Below the pieces are notes generated by a model. The model was not told the DNA's origin. It did not search any database and was given only the letters and a program-made list of their open reading frames with translations. The position numbers and the translations under genes are program-made. Shown here piece by piece: positions 55,867 to 63,794 of a stretch of 64,000 nucleotides of DNA; position 1 is the stretch's first letter; every line of letters starts with the position of its first letter. Source of the stretch: Limosilactobacillus reuteri (GTDB taxonomy: Bacteria; Bacillota; Bacilli; Lactobacillales; Lactobacillaceae); the NCBI RefSeq assembly GCF_020784725.1, contig NZ_JAJGTZ010000037.1:36926-100925 (forward strand). The letters run 5' to 3'.

Positions 55867-57282
55867 CTAGTTTTCAGGATTGCTGGCCTTTACTCGACCA
55901 TGATTTGTTCCTTGCTCTTCAATTTCTTCAAGAGTGTGACCACGAGTTTCTGGAACACAAATCTTAACGAAGACGACTCCTAAGATACAGATAATACCGA
56001 AGATCGCGAAAACAGCTTCTTGTGGCATGCTTGCCGTCATAATTGGGAAGATAAGACCAACTAACCATGATCCAATCCAGTTAAATGATGAAGCTAAACC
56101 AGATGCACGACCCCGGATAGCTAGTGGGAAGATTTCACCAACAAGCACCCATGTTAACGGAGCCCATGTGAAAGAGTAGAAAGCAACATAGATACATAAG
56201 AACACAACAATTGTCATCGGATTCATATTTGGCATCATCCAATTAATAACGGCTGGAAGAATAAAGGAAAGTCCCATGACAGCACCACCAACCATTAACA
56301 ATGTCCGTCGGTTAAATTTATCAGCAATCCACATGTAAACCAGGGAACCAACAACTAAGATAACCCCTTGAACAATTGGCCACATTAAGTTTGAAGATGC
56401 AGCTTGGCCAGTTGCTTTTTGAACAATTAATGGAATGTAGTAGAAGATCGCATTTGCACCTTGGAACTGTTGGAAGGCTGCAACCCCAACCCCAGCAATA
56501 ACTAGGTAACGATACTTGCCACTGAATAAGGTTGACCAACTTGTCTTTTGATTTGCTTGTTGTTCTTCTTTAGCAGTTTCTTTAATACTTGCCAATTCTT
56601 GATCAATTTCAGCTGGATTTTTACGAATGTAAGAAAGAACTTTCCGCGCTTGAGCTTCTTCACCTTTACGTAATAAGAACCGTGGAGATTCTGGTAAGCG
56701 CAGAACACCAAGGAATAGGATTAAAGCAGGAACAGCAGCTAATCCTAACATAAGACGCCATGCCCATTCACCAGGAAGATCTTTCAATAGGAAGTCAACG
56801 ATATACGACAATAACATTCCAGAAACAATCATTGTTTGGTTAAGTCCAGATAAACGTCCACGCGCTTTAGCTGGTGCCATTTCAGACATATAGGCCGGTA
56901 CCAAGGCCGATGCAGCCCCTACCGCTAAACCTAAAAGCATCCGAACAATAATCAGATAGTAGGCACTTGCTTCGCCCATGTCTGGTGAAACACCAGATAA
57001 AACGGAGAATACCATGAATACAATCGCAGACATTAAAATCATTTTCCGCCGACCAAACTTGTCAGAAAGTTGTCCAGCTAATGCGCCTCCGAAGATCGCC
57101 CCAAACATAACTGCTGAAGTAATCCATCCAACTAGAGAAGCCGCATTTTCAAGGTGCCAATCAGCTTGTAAGAAAGGCAAAGCACCAGTCATAACACCGA
57201 TATCGTAACCAAATAGGATGCCCCCAAATGATCCGAAGAAGTAGATAAATGCACTTGATATTTTCTTCTCGGCTTTAGCCAT
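55867..57282 (-). CDS. Sugar porter family MFS transporter (probable arabinose:H+ symporter)
   Basis: The 471-residue protein carries sugar-porter signatures: GSFGGILFGYDIGVMTGALPFLQ, GQLSDKFGRRKM, PESPRFLLRKG and PETRGHTLEEIEEQ, with 12 membrane helices. It is the first gene after the AraR-controlled promoter, so L-arabinose uptake is the expected role. ATG 57282 is chosen because AAGGAGG lies nine bases ahead; the ATG at 57291 would directly abut it, and a longer frame to 57351 has no ribosome-binding site. Confidence 0.92.
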   Translation of the reverse strand: MAKAEKKISSAFIYFFGSFGGILFGYDIGVMTGALPFLQADWHLENAASLVGWITSAVMFGAIFGGALAGQLSDKFGRRKMILMSAIVFMVFSVLSGVSPDMGEASAYYLIIVRMLLGLAVGAASALVPAYMSEMAPAKARGRLSGLNQTMIVSGMLLSYIVDFLLKDLPGEWAWRLMLGLAAVPALILFLGVLRLPESPRFLLRKGEEAQARKVLSYIRKNPAEIDQELASIKETAKEEQQANQKTSWSTLFSGKYRYLVIAGVGVAAFQQFQGANAIFYYIPLIVQKATGQAASSNLMWPIVQGVILVVGSLVYMWIADKFNRRTLLMVGGAVMGLSFILPAVINWMMPNMNPMTIVVFLCIYVAFYSFTWAPLTWVLVGEIFPLAIRGRASGLASSFNWIGSWLVGLIFPIMTASMPQEAVFAIFGIICILGVVFVKICVPETRGHTLEEIEEQGTNHGRVKASNPEN

Positions 57283-57329
57283 TACATTCATCCTCCTTAA
57301 AAATAAAAAATAATAGTTTTTCATGAACA

Positions 57330-57343
57330 TGAACGCGCTTTCA
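57330..57343 (-). promoter_or_regulatory. cre site (catabolite repression) in the ara promoter
   Basis: On the minus strand TGAAAGCGCGTTCA matches the CcpA consensus TGWAANCGNTNWCA at all but one position. It lies just downstream of the expected transcription start, where CcpA would block elongation or initiation. Confidence 0.7.
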
Positions 57344-57356
57344 TTGAACAATTATT

Positions 57357-57385
57357 ACTATAAAATATTTGTACGTATAAATCAA
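57357..57385 (-). promoter_or_regulatory. Promoter of the arabinose operon with embedded AraR operator
   Basis: On the minus strand TTGATT (57380-57385), 17 bases and TATAGT (57357-57362). The spacer and part of the -35 element are covered by ATTTGTACGTATAAAT (57367-57382), which differs at one base from the Bacillus AraR operator ATTTGTACGTACAAAT. Bound AraR would exclude RNA polymerase. Confidence 0.85.
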
Positions 57386-57508
57386 GTGAATTATTTAAAA
57401 TTGATCATAACCAATTGTGAAAAAGCGTTTTATACATTTAACAATTTCATGTCTATCTTGTAGTTAGAAGCAGTTATGCATGTGAAAAATATTTTTATTT
57501 TTTACTAC

Positions 57509-57558
57509 TAAAAAAGACTAATTCTCGTTTAATGTAAAAAAACTGGAATTAGTCTTTA
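57509..57558 (-). terminator. Terminator after the ArsR-type regulator gene
   Basis: On the minus strand AAAGACTAATTC pairs with GAATTAGTCTTT, followed by TTTAG. It insulates the regulator transcript from the ara promoter. Confidence 0.75.
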
Positions 57559-57583
57559 ATAATCAATTAAATTTTCATTAATT

Positions 57584-57599
57584 ATTTATACGTATAAAT
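57584..57599. promoter_or_regulatory. Second AraR-like operator (perfect palindrome)
   Basis: ATTTATACGTATAAAT is a perfect 16-base palindrome that shares 15 of 16 bases with the operator at 57367-57382. The centres are 217 bases apart. It lies between the regulator stop codon and its terminator, where no promoter is obvious, which suggests an auxiliary site for DNA looping. Confidence 0.65.
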
Positions 57600-57606
57600 C
57601 TTAATG

Positions 57607-58497
57607 TCATTTATAAAATAGCTTCATTTGAACACTTTCATGAAAATTTCCAAAATTATGGCCATAAATTGTACAGCCTCCTTTATGAGTAGCTGTCTTT
57701 TTTACTTCAAACCGTAAAATAAATCTGTCAGGGTCATATGTTAAATCACTAAGAGATATATCTGACCACGGTTGACCATCAAGATATGTTCCGTGATCAG
57801 TAATTCTAAAAGTTTTTTGTAAACCATATTGGTTAACATTATTAGGTACCCATGATGGCGTATATTTTCCTCTAACATCTGAAAAATCTCCTGGACTCGT
57901 CCAAAATCCTAATTCTGTTCCATTTAATGAAATAGTGATATCAGAAGGCCAATTATTGTTAGAAAATGGAAATTCGCTTCCTAATTCTGCCACAATATCA
58001 AGCATTTTTAACTCATCATTTTTTTGTAAATGATTAGGAAGTTGATATTCAATATACCCGTCATTCCACCAAACCATCCCCGCCTCCATTCGATGTGGAT
58101 CTGCAAAATAAGATGGATTATCTACCTTGCCAATATATCCAGTTGAACCCGCTAAGCCACAAGAAGGTTTTACAGAAAAATTAGTAAATTGTCCTACCGG
58201 CACTTCTGTTTTATGAATTTTATATTTTTCATAAATTGTCTTTGGAAAGTGAATATTAATTTGATCAACTCGTAATTTAGCAACTTTATGGTGTCCAACA
58301 CGATGAAATTCAATAATATGTACATCTGCTAATTTATCCAGATGTTTTGAAATGATTGTAGAACTTAATCCAACTTCACTTGCAAGTTCCATAATACTCA
58401 ACTGTTTTTTAGATAATAATTTAATCAACTTTAAACGCACTGGTGAAGCTAGTGCTTTATAGACATCAAGATAATCTACTGAAATCATAGTTTCCAT
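57607..58497 (-). CDS. ArsR-type transcriptional regulator with a beta-rich C-terminal domain
   Basis: The first 85 residues form an ArsR-like winged helix (YKALASPVRLKLIKLLSKKQLSIMELASEVGLSSTIISKHLDKLADVHIIEFHRVGHHKVAKL). The remaining 200 residues are rich in Trp, Gly, Asn and aromatic residues (GMVWWNDGYIEYQLP, WPSDITISLNGTELGFWTSPGDF, DPDRFILRFEVKK) and look like a jelly-roll, carbohydrate-binding-like fold. Neighbours on one side are ara genes and on the other a GH43 arabinosidase with its transporter, transcribed divergently, so it probably senses an arabinoside and controls them. This is inference. The length of 296 residues is far above the 100 of plain ArsR proteins. Confidence 0.8.
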   Translation of the reverse strand: METMISVDYLDVYKALASPVRLKLIKLLSKKQLSIMELASEVGLSSTIISKHLDKLADVHIIEFHRVGHHKVAKLRVDQINIHFPKTIYEKYKIHKTEVPVGQFTNFSVKPSCGLAGSTGYIGKVDNPSYFADPHRMEAGMVWWNDGYIEYQLPNHLQKNDELKMLDIVAELGSEFPFSNNNWPSDITISLNGTELGFWTSPGDFSDVRGKYTPSWVPNNVNQYGLQKTFRITDHGTYLDGQPWSDISLSDLTYDPDRFILRFEVKKTATHKGGCTIYGHNFGNFHESVQMKLFYK

Positions 58498-58773
58498 CCT
58501 TTTATTCGTTCCTTTCTTCTCATCAACATATTCATTAATTGTTTTAAAAATAAAATGATTTAATTCAATTAGAACAACTTTTTAGTTGATCATTTATACA
58601 TCAAATTAAACATTTTTGTTCATCAACCAAATGGTATCGCTTTCACAAAAGAATAACAATAAATAAATTTGTTGATTTTCACTAAATTTATTGAATAAAT
58701 TTCACACACTACATTGAAAGCCCTTTCCGGAGGAAGTATCTTTGCATTGTAAGATATTTCTTATCAAGGAGGA
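58498..58773. promoter_or_regulatory. Divergent control region of the regulator and the GH43-symporter operon
   Basis: A possible plus-strand promoter is TTGATT (58672-58677), 17 bases, ATAAAT (58695-58700). Two cre-like sequences with two departures each lie at 58632-58645 (TGGTATCGCTTTCA) and 58715-58728 (TGAAAGCCCTTTCC). An imperfect inverted repeat TTGAT-N9-ATCAA at 58586-58604 could be an operator for the ArsR-type regulator. All are tentative. No AraR box was found here. Confidence 0.45.
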
Positions 58774-58779
58774 ATGATT

Positions 58780-59751
58780 TTGAGCAAACTTACCTATACT
58801 GCACCATTAATTATTCAACGTGCAGATCCTTATATTTATCGTCATAGTGACGGTTATTATTATTTTACTGCCTCTGTCCCATCCTATAATCGAATTGAAA
58901 TTCGAAGAGCTCGCACAATAGAAGGCTTAGCTCATGCCGCTCCACGAACAATTTGGCGTAAGCATGACCAAGGGCCAATGAGTCAATTAATTTGGGCTCC
59001 TGAATTACACTTTATAAATGGAAAGTGGTTTATTTACTTTGCTGCTGCTGAAACAACTGCCTTCGATAAAAACGGAATGTTTCAACATCGAATGTTTTGT
59101 ATCGAATGTGATAAAGAAAACCCAATGGAAAGTGAAGATGACTGGATAGAGCATGGTCAAGTTCACACACCTATAGATTCATTTTCACTTGATGCAACCT
59201 GTTTTAAGCTTAATGGCAAATTATATTATGTTTGGGCACAGAAGGATCCTAACATTAAAGGTAACTCCAATCTCTATATCGCAGAAATGCAAAATCCTTG
59301 GACACTAAAAACTATTCCAGTAATGCTTAGTAAACCTGAATATGATTGGGAAACAAAAGTATTCTGGGTTAATGAAGGCCCAGCGATTTTACATCGAAAT
59401 GGAAAACTGTTTCTCACTTATTCTGCAAGTGCTACAGATGAAAATTATGCAATGGGTATGTTAACCTGTGACGAAAATGAGGATGTCCTTAATCCACAAA
59501 ATTGGCATAAATCTTCTACTCCTGTCTTCCAAAGTGATATTACTCATCATCAATATGGCCCTGGTCATAATTCATTTACAGTTGCAGAAGATGGTAAAAC
59601 CGATTTAATGGTTTATCACTGCCGTAATTATACAGATATTAAAGGTGACCCCTTATATGATCCTAATCGGCATACGATCGTTAAATCATTTACCTATAAC
59701 AATGATGGTACCCCTAATTTTGGCAAACCTGTTCCATATAGCAATCTTTAA
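58780..59751 (+). CDS. Glycoside hydrolase family 43 (probable alpha-L-arabinofuranosidase)
   Basis: The protein shows GH43 five-bladed propeller features: ADPYIYRHSDGYYYFTASVPSYNRIEIRRA with the general-base aspartate near the N-terminus, LIWAPELHFINGKWFIYFAA, the pKa-modulating aspartate in SFSLDATCFKLNGKLYYVWA, and the general-acid glutamate in WVNEGPAIL. There is no signal peptide, so it acts in the cytoplasm on imported oligosaccharides. The frame can start at ATG 58774, but that abuts AAGGAGG; TTG 58780 (323 residues, MSKLTYTAPLI) has correct spacing. It is followed after 23 bases by an oligosaccharide symporter. Confidence 0.9.
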   Translation: MSKLTYTAPLIIQRADPYIYRHSDGYYYFTASVPSYNRIEIRRARTIEGLAHAAPRTIWRKHDQGPMSQLIWAPELHFINGKWFIYFAAAETTAFDKNGMFQHRMFCIECDKENPMESEDDWIEHGQVHTPIDSFSLDATCFKLNGKLYYVWAQKDPNIKGNSNLYIAEMQNPWTLKTIPVMLSKPEYDWETKVFWVNEGPAILHRNGKLFLTYSASATDENYAMGMLTCDENEDVLNPQNWHKSSTPVFQSDITHHQYGPGHNSFTVAEDGKTDLMVYHCRNYTDIKGDPLYDPNRHTIVKSFTYNNDGTPNFGKPVPYSNL

Positions 59752-59774
59752 TAAAGAAAGGAATGTATATATTT

Positions 59775-61046
59775 ATGGATAAAACAGAAAATTCAGCAGT
59801 TGTTACTGAAAGTCGTAGTAAAGATTTTTGGGGATTTCCAGTTACCCACTTTAGTTATTTCTTCACATGGGCAATTGTGTTTGGATATCTAACGCTTTGG
59901 CTTGAACAACAAGCTCACTTTAATGGAATTGAAGCCGGATTAGTTTTCTCAATGATGTCTGGAATTTCGCTAATTTTTCAACCTGTTTTTGGTATCATTT
60001 CAGACCGACTAGTAATGAAAAAGAACTTAGTCATTACAATTTCTGTTGGAATGATCTTAATTGGACCTTATTTTCAATGGTTATTTAACCCCTTTCTATC
60101 AGTTAGTCGGTTCTTCGCAGCTCTTATCACTGGGATTTACTTGAGCTTTATTTTAAACGGTGGTGTATCTGTAATTGAACAATACGTTCAACGTGCAAGT
60201 TTAACTAATGGTTTCGAATATGGTCATTCACGAATGGGAGGCTCATTAGCCGGAGCAGTTGCTGCATTAGTTGGTGGTCGATTATTCCTTTGGAGTCCAA
60301 ATTCAATCTTTTGGGCTTGTACAATTGCAGCTATTATTTTAACTTGTTGCTTTGTTTTTAGTGACAAAATTCATTTAGATAATGTTCAAGCTGCCGGAGA
60401 AGATACATCTAATAAATTAAACGTTAAGCAAATTGGATCAATTTTTAAGCTTCGAAACTTTTGGATTCTTTCCCTATTTTATATGGGAACTTCTGCTATC
60501 TATGATGTTTTTGATCAACAATTTATTATCTTTTTCAAATCATTTTTCCATGCAGCTGCTCAAGGAACTATTGCTTATAGTTATATGACTAGTGCTCAGA
60601 CTGCTTTAGAATTTCTACTAATGATCCCCATGCCATGGCTTATTAATAAAATCGGTTCACGTAACGGCTTACTTTGCTATGGGGTTATCTTAACAATCCG
60701 TATTGTAGGATCTGCTTTAGTACCTAGTTTAACGTTTGTTATTATCCTACGTTTATTAGCTGGTCTAGAAATGCCTATTTTACTTGTTTCTATTATGAAA
60801 TACATTGCTGGAGCTTTTGACCTTCGTCTTTACGCTACTGTTTATGCGCTTTCCTCAAACTTTGCTAAACAAATTTCTGTTTTCTTCTTCTCATCTTTTG
60901 CAGGAAAATTATACGACCAAATTGGTTTTCAACATACATATTTGATTTTAGGAATTATAGTTGGAATTGTTACCCTTATTTGTGCCTTTACACTTACTAA
61001 AGAAGATCCTGTTCAAGCAGGTGAAATTAAAGAAAAATCTAATTGA
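59775..61046 (+). CDS. Oligosaccharide:H+ symporter (MFS, LacY-like OHS family)
   Basis: The protein has 12 membrane helices and OHS landmarks: FWGFPVTHFSYFFTWAIVFGYLTLWL at the start, GLVFSMMSGISLIFQPVFGIISDRL, and NGFEYGHSRMGGSLAGAVAALVGG with the conserved arginine. ATG 59775 gives 423 residues. GAAAGGA lies 12 bases ahead; the alternative ATG 59763 directly abuts it, so the start is uncertain. Pairing with an intracellular GH43 enzyme suggests uptake of arabino- or arabinoxylo-oligosaccharides, or arabinosides. The liberated arabinose would then enter the AraA pathway. Confidence 0.85.
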   Translation: MDKTENSAVVTESRSKDFWGFPVTHFSYFFTWAIVFGYLTLWLEQQAHFNGIEAGLVFSMMSGISLIFQPVFGIISDRLVMKKNLVITISVGMILIGPYFQWLFNPFLSVSRFFAALITGIYLSFILNGGVSVIEQYVQRASLTNGFEYGHSRMGGSLAGAVAALVGGRLFLWSPNSIFWACTIAAIILTCCFVFSDKIHLDNVQAAGEDTSNKLNVKQIGSIFKLRNFWILSLFYMGTSAIYDVFDQQFIIFFKSFFHAAAQGTIAYSYMTSAQTALEFLLMIPMPWLINKIGSRNGLLCYGVILTIRIVGSALVPSLTFVIILRLLAGLEMPILLVSIMKYIAGAFDLRLYATVYALSSNFAKQISVFFFSSFAGKLYDQIGFQHTYLILGIIVGIVTLICAFTLTKEDPVQAGEIKEKSN

Positions 61047-61054
61047 AATTCATA

Positions 61055-61104
61055 CTAAAAAACGAAGTTGAGATATATCAACCATCTCTCAACTTCGTTT
61101 TTTA
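61055..61104. terminator. Bidirectional terminator between symporter and XRE/TPR regulator
   Basis: CTAAAAAACGAAGTTGAGA pairs perfectly with TCTCAACTTCGTTTTTTAG around 12 bases. It serves the two convergent genes. Confidence 0.9.
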
Positions 61105-61120
61105 GTTATACATATTTTAA

Positions 61121-61966
61121 TTAAATTTCTAGATTCTTTAACTCTAGTAAAATTGTATTTTCGACTACTGATCCATTACGAGCAATACTAAGGCTTTCAG
61201 CAATCTTTAAAGCTTTTTTAGCTTCTTCTTTGTTGTTCTTTAAGATATAGCTACGACCTATACAAAGATATAGTTCATCTAATAAAAATAATGAATCATG
61301 TTCTCGACAAAGTTCAACTCCTTTATTAGCAACTTCAATAGCGTTATCCGGATCTTCAAGTTGAAGATATAATTCTGCAATTTGACAATCAATTGATGCC
61401 CATTGACGAAGGCTTCCAATTAATTTTTTATTATCAATCAGTTTTACAGACCGGTTAGTTAACCGTGCTGCCCGTTCTTTATCACCACGTTTTAAGTAAG
61501 CAAGCGCCATTCCTGCAGTTGTCATGGCTAAATAAATATTAGCACTAGTAGTAGCAAATTGAGTTAAAACAAGTTCAAAATTAAAAATGGCTTCATCAAT
61601 TTGATTATTTTCAACTTGAACCATTCCTACTAGATAGTAGTAACGTTGTTTATCAAAATCACTTTCTAGATTTTTTACATGAACCTTCTTCAAAAGCGCT
61701 GAAGCATCTTCAAAGTTGCGGGAAATCAAATTATCAACAATTTGGTTGAATGTTTCATTAATTCCACTAACTTCATTTTCGACAATTCGATCAGAAGAAA
61801 TATTTAAGCGTTCACATATTGCCGTTAAAATATCCATTTTGGGTAAGCGATTTTGTTTTTCCATTAGGCTGATTGTCGCTTGAGTACAAATCCCTTCAGC
61901 TAAAGCCGTTTGGGACAATCCACGCTTGCGACGAATTTGTTTTAATACGTCTCCTCGGAGTCTCAT
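61121..61966 (-). CDS. XRE-family regulator with TPR-type helical domain (Rgg/PlcR-like)
   Basis: The 281-residue protein has an N-terminal XRE helix-turn-helix (residues about 5-60, GDVLKQIRRKRGLSQTALAEGICTQATISLMEKQNRLPKMDIL). About 200 residues of paired helices follow with TPR character (for example DEAIFNFELVLTQFATTSANIYLAMTTAGMALAYLKRGDKERAARL). This is the layout of Rgg, PlcR and related peptide-responsive regulators. No pheromone-like small gene was recognised next to it. AAGGAAGG lies before ATG 61966. Its target is unknown; a structured repeat lies about 190-260 bases upstream. Confidence 0.82.
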   Translation of the reverse strand: MRLRGDVLKQIRRKRGLSQTALAEGICTQATISLMEKQNRLPKMDILTAICERLNISSDRIVENEVSGINETFNQIVDNLISRNFEDASALLKKVHVKNLESDFDKQRYYYLVGMVQVENNQIDEAIFNFELVLTQFATTSANIYLAMTTAGMALAYLKRGDKERAARLTNRSVKLIDNKKLIGSLRQWASIDCQIAELYLQLEDPDNAIEVANKGVELCREHDSLFLLDELYLCIGRSYILKNNKEEAKKALKIAESLSIARNGSVVENTILLELKNLEI

Positions 61967-62344
61967 TGTTTACCTTCCTTAATCATAATTGTTGAATATA
62001 AAATATGTACTCTATGAACTGTACCATTGCCAATCGTATTATACCACCATTAGCAACAAAAATTACTTTGGTTTTATCTAGGCCTTTTATTATAGACCAA
62101 AAATAAATCAATACTATTTTTATGCTTAAAATGCAATAAATTTTATAAAAAATAAATGCTTATAACCATCTTCACAGTCACCCCCGCAATGGTTATAAAG
62201 TATTATAAGTAGCGTGACTGTAGGTTACTCTAACGCTTACAAAAACTACGTATCTTCATTATATTATAAATTTTTCTTACTGCAATACTAAACCACGGAT
62301 TTTATACCATTATGATAATATTTACTTTCTGTTACAATTCTAAT
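61967..62344. other. Gene-free region upstream of the XRE/TPR regulator
   Basis: No credible coding frame is present. The main structure is two interleaved inverted repeats at 62160-62221: TTATAACCAT/ATGGTTATAA (62160-62169 and 62189-62198) and ACAGTCAC/GTGACTGT (62174-62181 and 62214-62221). A TATAAT element read on the minus strand lies between the last two arms. The remainder is A/T-rich and unassigned. It may contain the promoter of the regulator. Confidence 0.5.
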
Positions 62345-62387
62345 AATAAAAATAGTTAGCACATTGTCCTCACAACATCCTAACTAT
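62345..62387 (-). terminator. Terminator after ddl
   Basis: On the minus strand TAGTTAG pairs with CTAACTA, and inside it GTTGT pairs with ACAAT (one G-T pair), followed by TTTTTATTATT. Confidence 0.7.
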
Positions 62388-62401
62388 TAAATAACTATTC
62401 T

Positions 62402-63538
62402 TTAGTCTTCGTTATATTTCTTTTGACCAACCCGTTCAGTACCAAGCTTACGGAAATCATATTTAATCTTGCTGTTTCGTTCAAATTCTTGTAATCCTAA
62501 TTGAATTAACCGATCAATTAAGTCGGAATATGAAATACCAGAAACTTCCCACATTTGAGGATACAAACTAATGTTAGTAAAGCCTGGTAAAGTGTTTGGT
62601 TCACCAAGATAAGGGACATTATTGCTGTCAACTAAAAAGTCAATCCGAGCCATTCCCTTCATTCCTAATGCCTTGTATGCCTTCAAAGCCATATCTGTAA
62701 TTTCATCAACCAAGTATTGTGGTAATTTAACAGGAAGTTCAAAAACAACCCCACTGGCATCCACAAACTTGTTTTCGTAATCATAGAATGGATCATCCTT
62801 AGGTACACGAACAGCTCCTAACTTAGAGGCAATTGGGTGTTCATTTCCTAAGATTGAAATCTCAATTTCTTGAGGATTAGCGATTCCTTGTTCTACTAAG
62901 ATCTTGTAGTCATACTTAAAAGCATCGTCTAACGCTTTTTCGTATTCTTCGGCGTTAGTAACTCGGTGAATTCCAACGGAGGAACCTTGCTTAGCTGGCT
63001 TTACAAAAGTGAGATTGCCTAATTTTTCTTCAATCCGTCCCCATGAATAGTCAGCCCGGTTTTCTGGCGTAACTACTACATAAGGGGTGTTGCGAATACC
63101 AGCTTGACTAATAATCTTCTTAGTAAGATCCTTGTCAAAAGACATTGCACTAGCTGCAATATTTGAACCAACGTATGGTTTATTAAGAAGCTTAAAGAGA
63201 CCTTGAATTGTACCATCTTCACCTAAATTACCATGGATAACAGGGAAGAAGAAATCAATTTCCTTTTGTTCGTTTAAGGCCATAATTGGTGCTAATGGAC
63301 TACTCATATCCATCTTTTGATATGCTTCCGCTACCACTTGGTCTTCAGGTTCGCCATCAAAGATCTTTTGGGAATCCTCATTGCCTAATAGAATTCCATC
63401 CTTTGTAAACATAAAAAGACTTACATCATACTTTTCTTTATCAAGAGCATCATAGATATTATGTGCTGATCGCTTTGACACATCATGTTCAGAGGAGTTG
63501 CCACCAAATAATAAAGCGATGTGTAATTTTTTGGTCAT
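62402..63538 (-). CDS. ddl: D-alanine--D-alanine/D-lactate ligase
   Basis: Ddl makes the terminal depsipeptide or dipeptide of peptidoglycan precursors. With ATG 63538 (MTKKLHIALLFGGNSSEHDVS), after AAGGTGG, it has 378 residues; a GTG four codons upstream is less likely. ATP-grasp motifs are present (FVKPAKQGSSVGI, MARIDFLVD, NTLPGFT). The omega-loop reads FYDYENKF, with Phe258 at the position that is Tyr in D-Ala-D-Ala enzymes. Phe here marks ligases that prefer D-lactate and confer intrinsic vancomycin resistance, as described for Leuconostoc and L. reuteri. The gene has its own promoter and terminator. Confidence 0.95.
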   Translation of the reverse strand: MTKKLHIALLFGGNSSEHDVSKRSAHNIYDALDKEKYDVSLFMFTKDGILLGNEDSQKIFDGEPEDQVVAEAYQKMDMSSPLAPIMALNEQKEIDFFFPVIHGNLGEDGTIQGLFKLLNKPYVGSNIAASAMSFDKDLTKKIISQAGIRNTPYVVVTPENRADYSWGRIEEKLGNLTFVKPAKQGSSVGIHRVTNAEEYEKALDDAFKYDYKILVEQGIANPQEIEISILGNEHPIASKLGAVRVPKDDPFYDYENKFVDASGVVFELPVKLPQYLVDEITDMALKAYKALGMKGMARIDFLVDSNNVPYLGEPNTLPGFTNISLYPQMWEVSGISYSDLIDRLIQLGLQEFERNSKIKYDFRKLGTERVGQKKYNED

Positions 63539-63589
63539 AATAAATACCACCTTAAATATTTTTATCTTAGCCGTTTTCCTAGAACCTTA

Positions 63590-63599
63590 AGTATAACAT
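63590..63599 (-). promoter_or_regulatory. Extended -10 promoter of ddl
   Basis: On the minus strand TGTTATACT gives a TG-N extension plus TATACT at 63590-63595, about 50 bases ahead of ddl. No good -35 element is visible. Confidence 0.45.
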
Positions 63600-63681
63600 G
63601 AATTAGAAAGATCCGCTAATACTAAATAAGAGGGACTGTGACATGAGTTAAGTTACTTTCATAAAAAGGGGTATACACTTT

Positions 63682-63716
63682 CTGGTATGGATAGAGATTC
63701 CATGCCAGATTTTTTT
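63682..63716 (+). terminator. Terminator-like hairpin at the IS left end
   Basis: CTGGTATGGA pairs with TCCATGCCAG (one G-T pair) around a 7-base loop, followed by seven T. Ahead of the transposase, it would block transcription entering from outside the element. Confidence 0.75.
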
Positions 63717-63794
63717 ATACAAAAAAGAGGACATTTGCTGTTCCCTCGTTATACAATCAATTCACCACAAAAATCATGAAAGAAGGTTAAACAA

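Noticed and set aside
57419..57434. Additional cre site upstream of the ara promoter
   Set aside because: GAAAAAGCGTTTTAT is roughly symmetrical but departs from the consensus at four positions.
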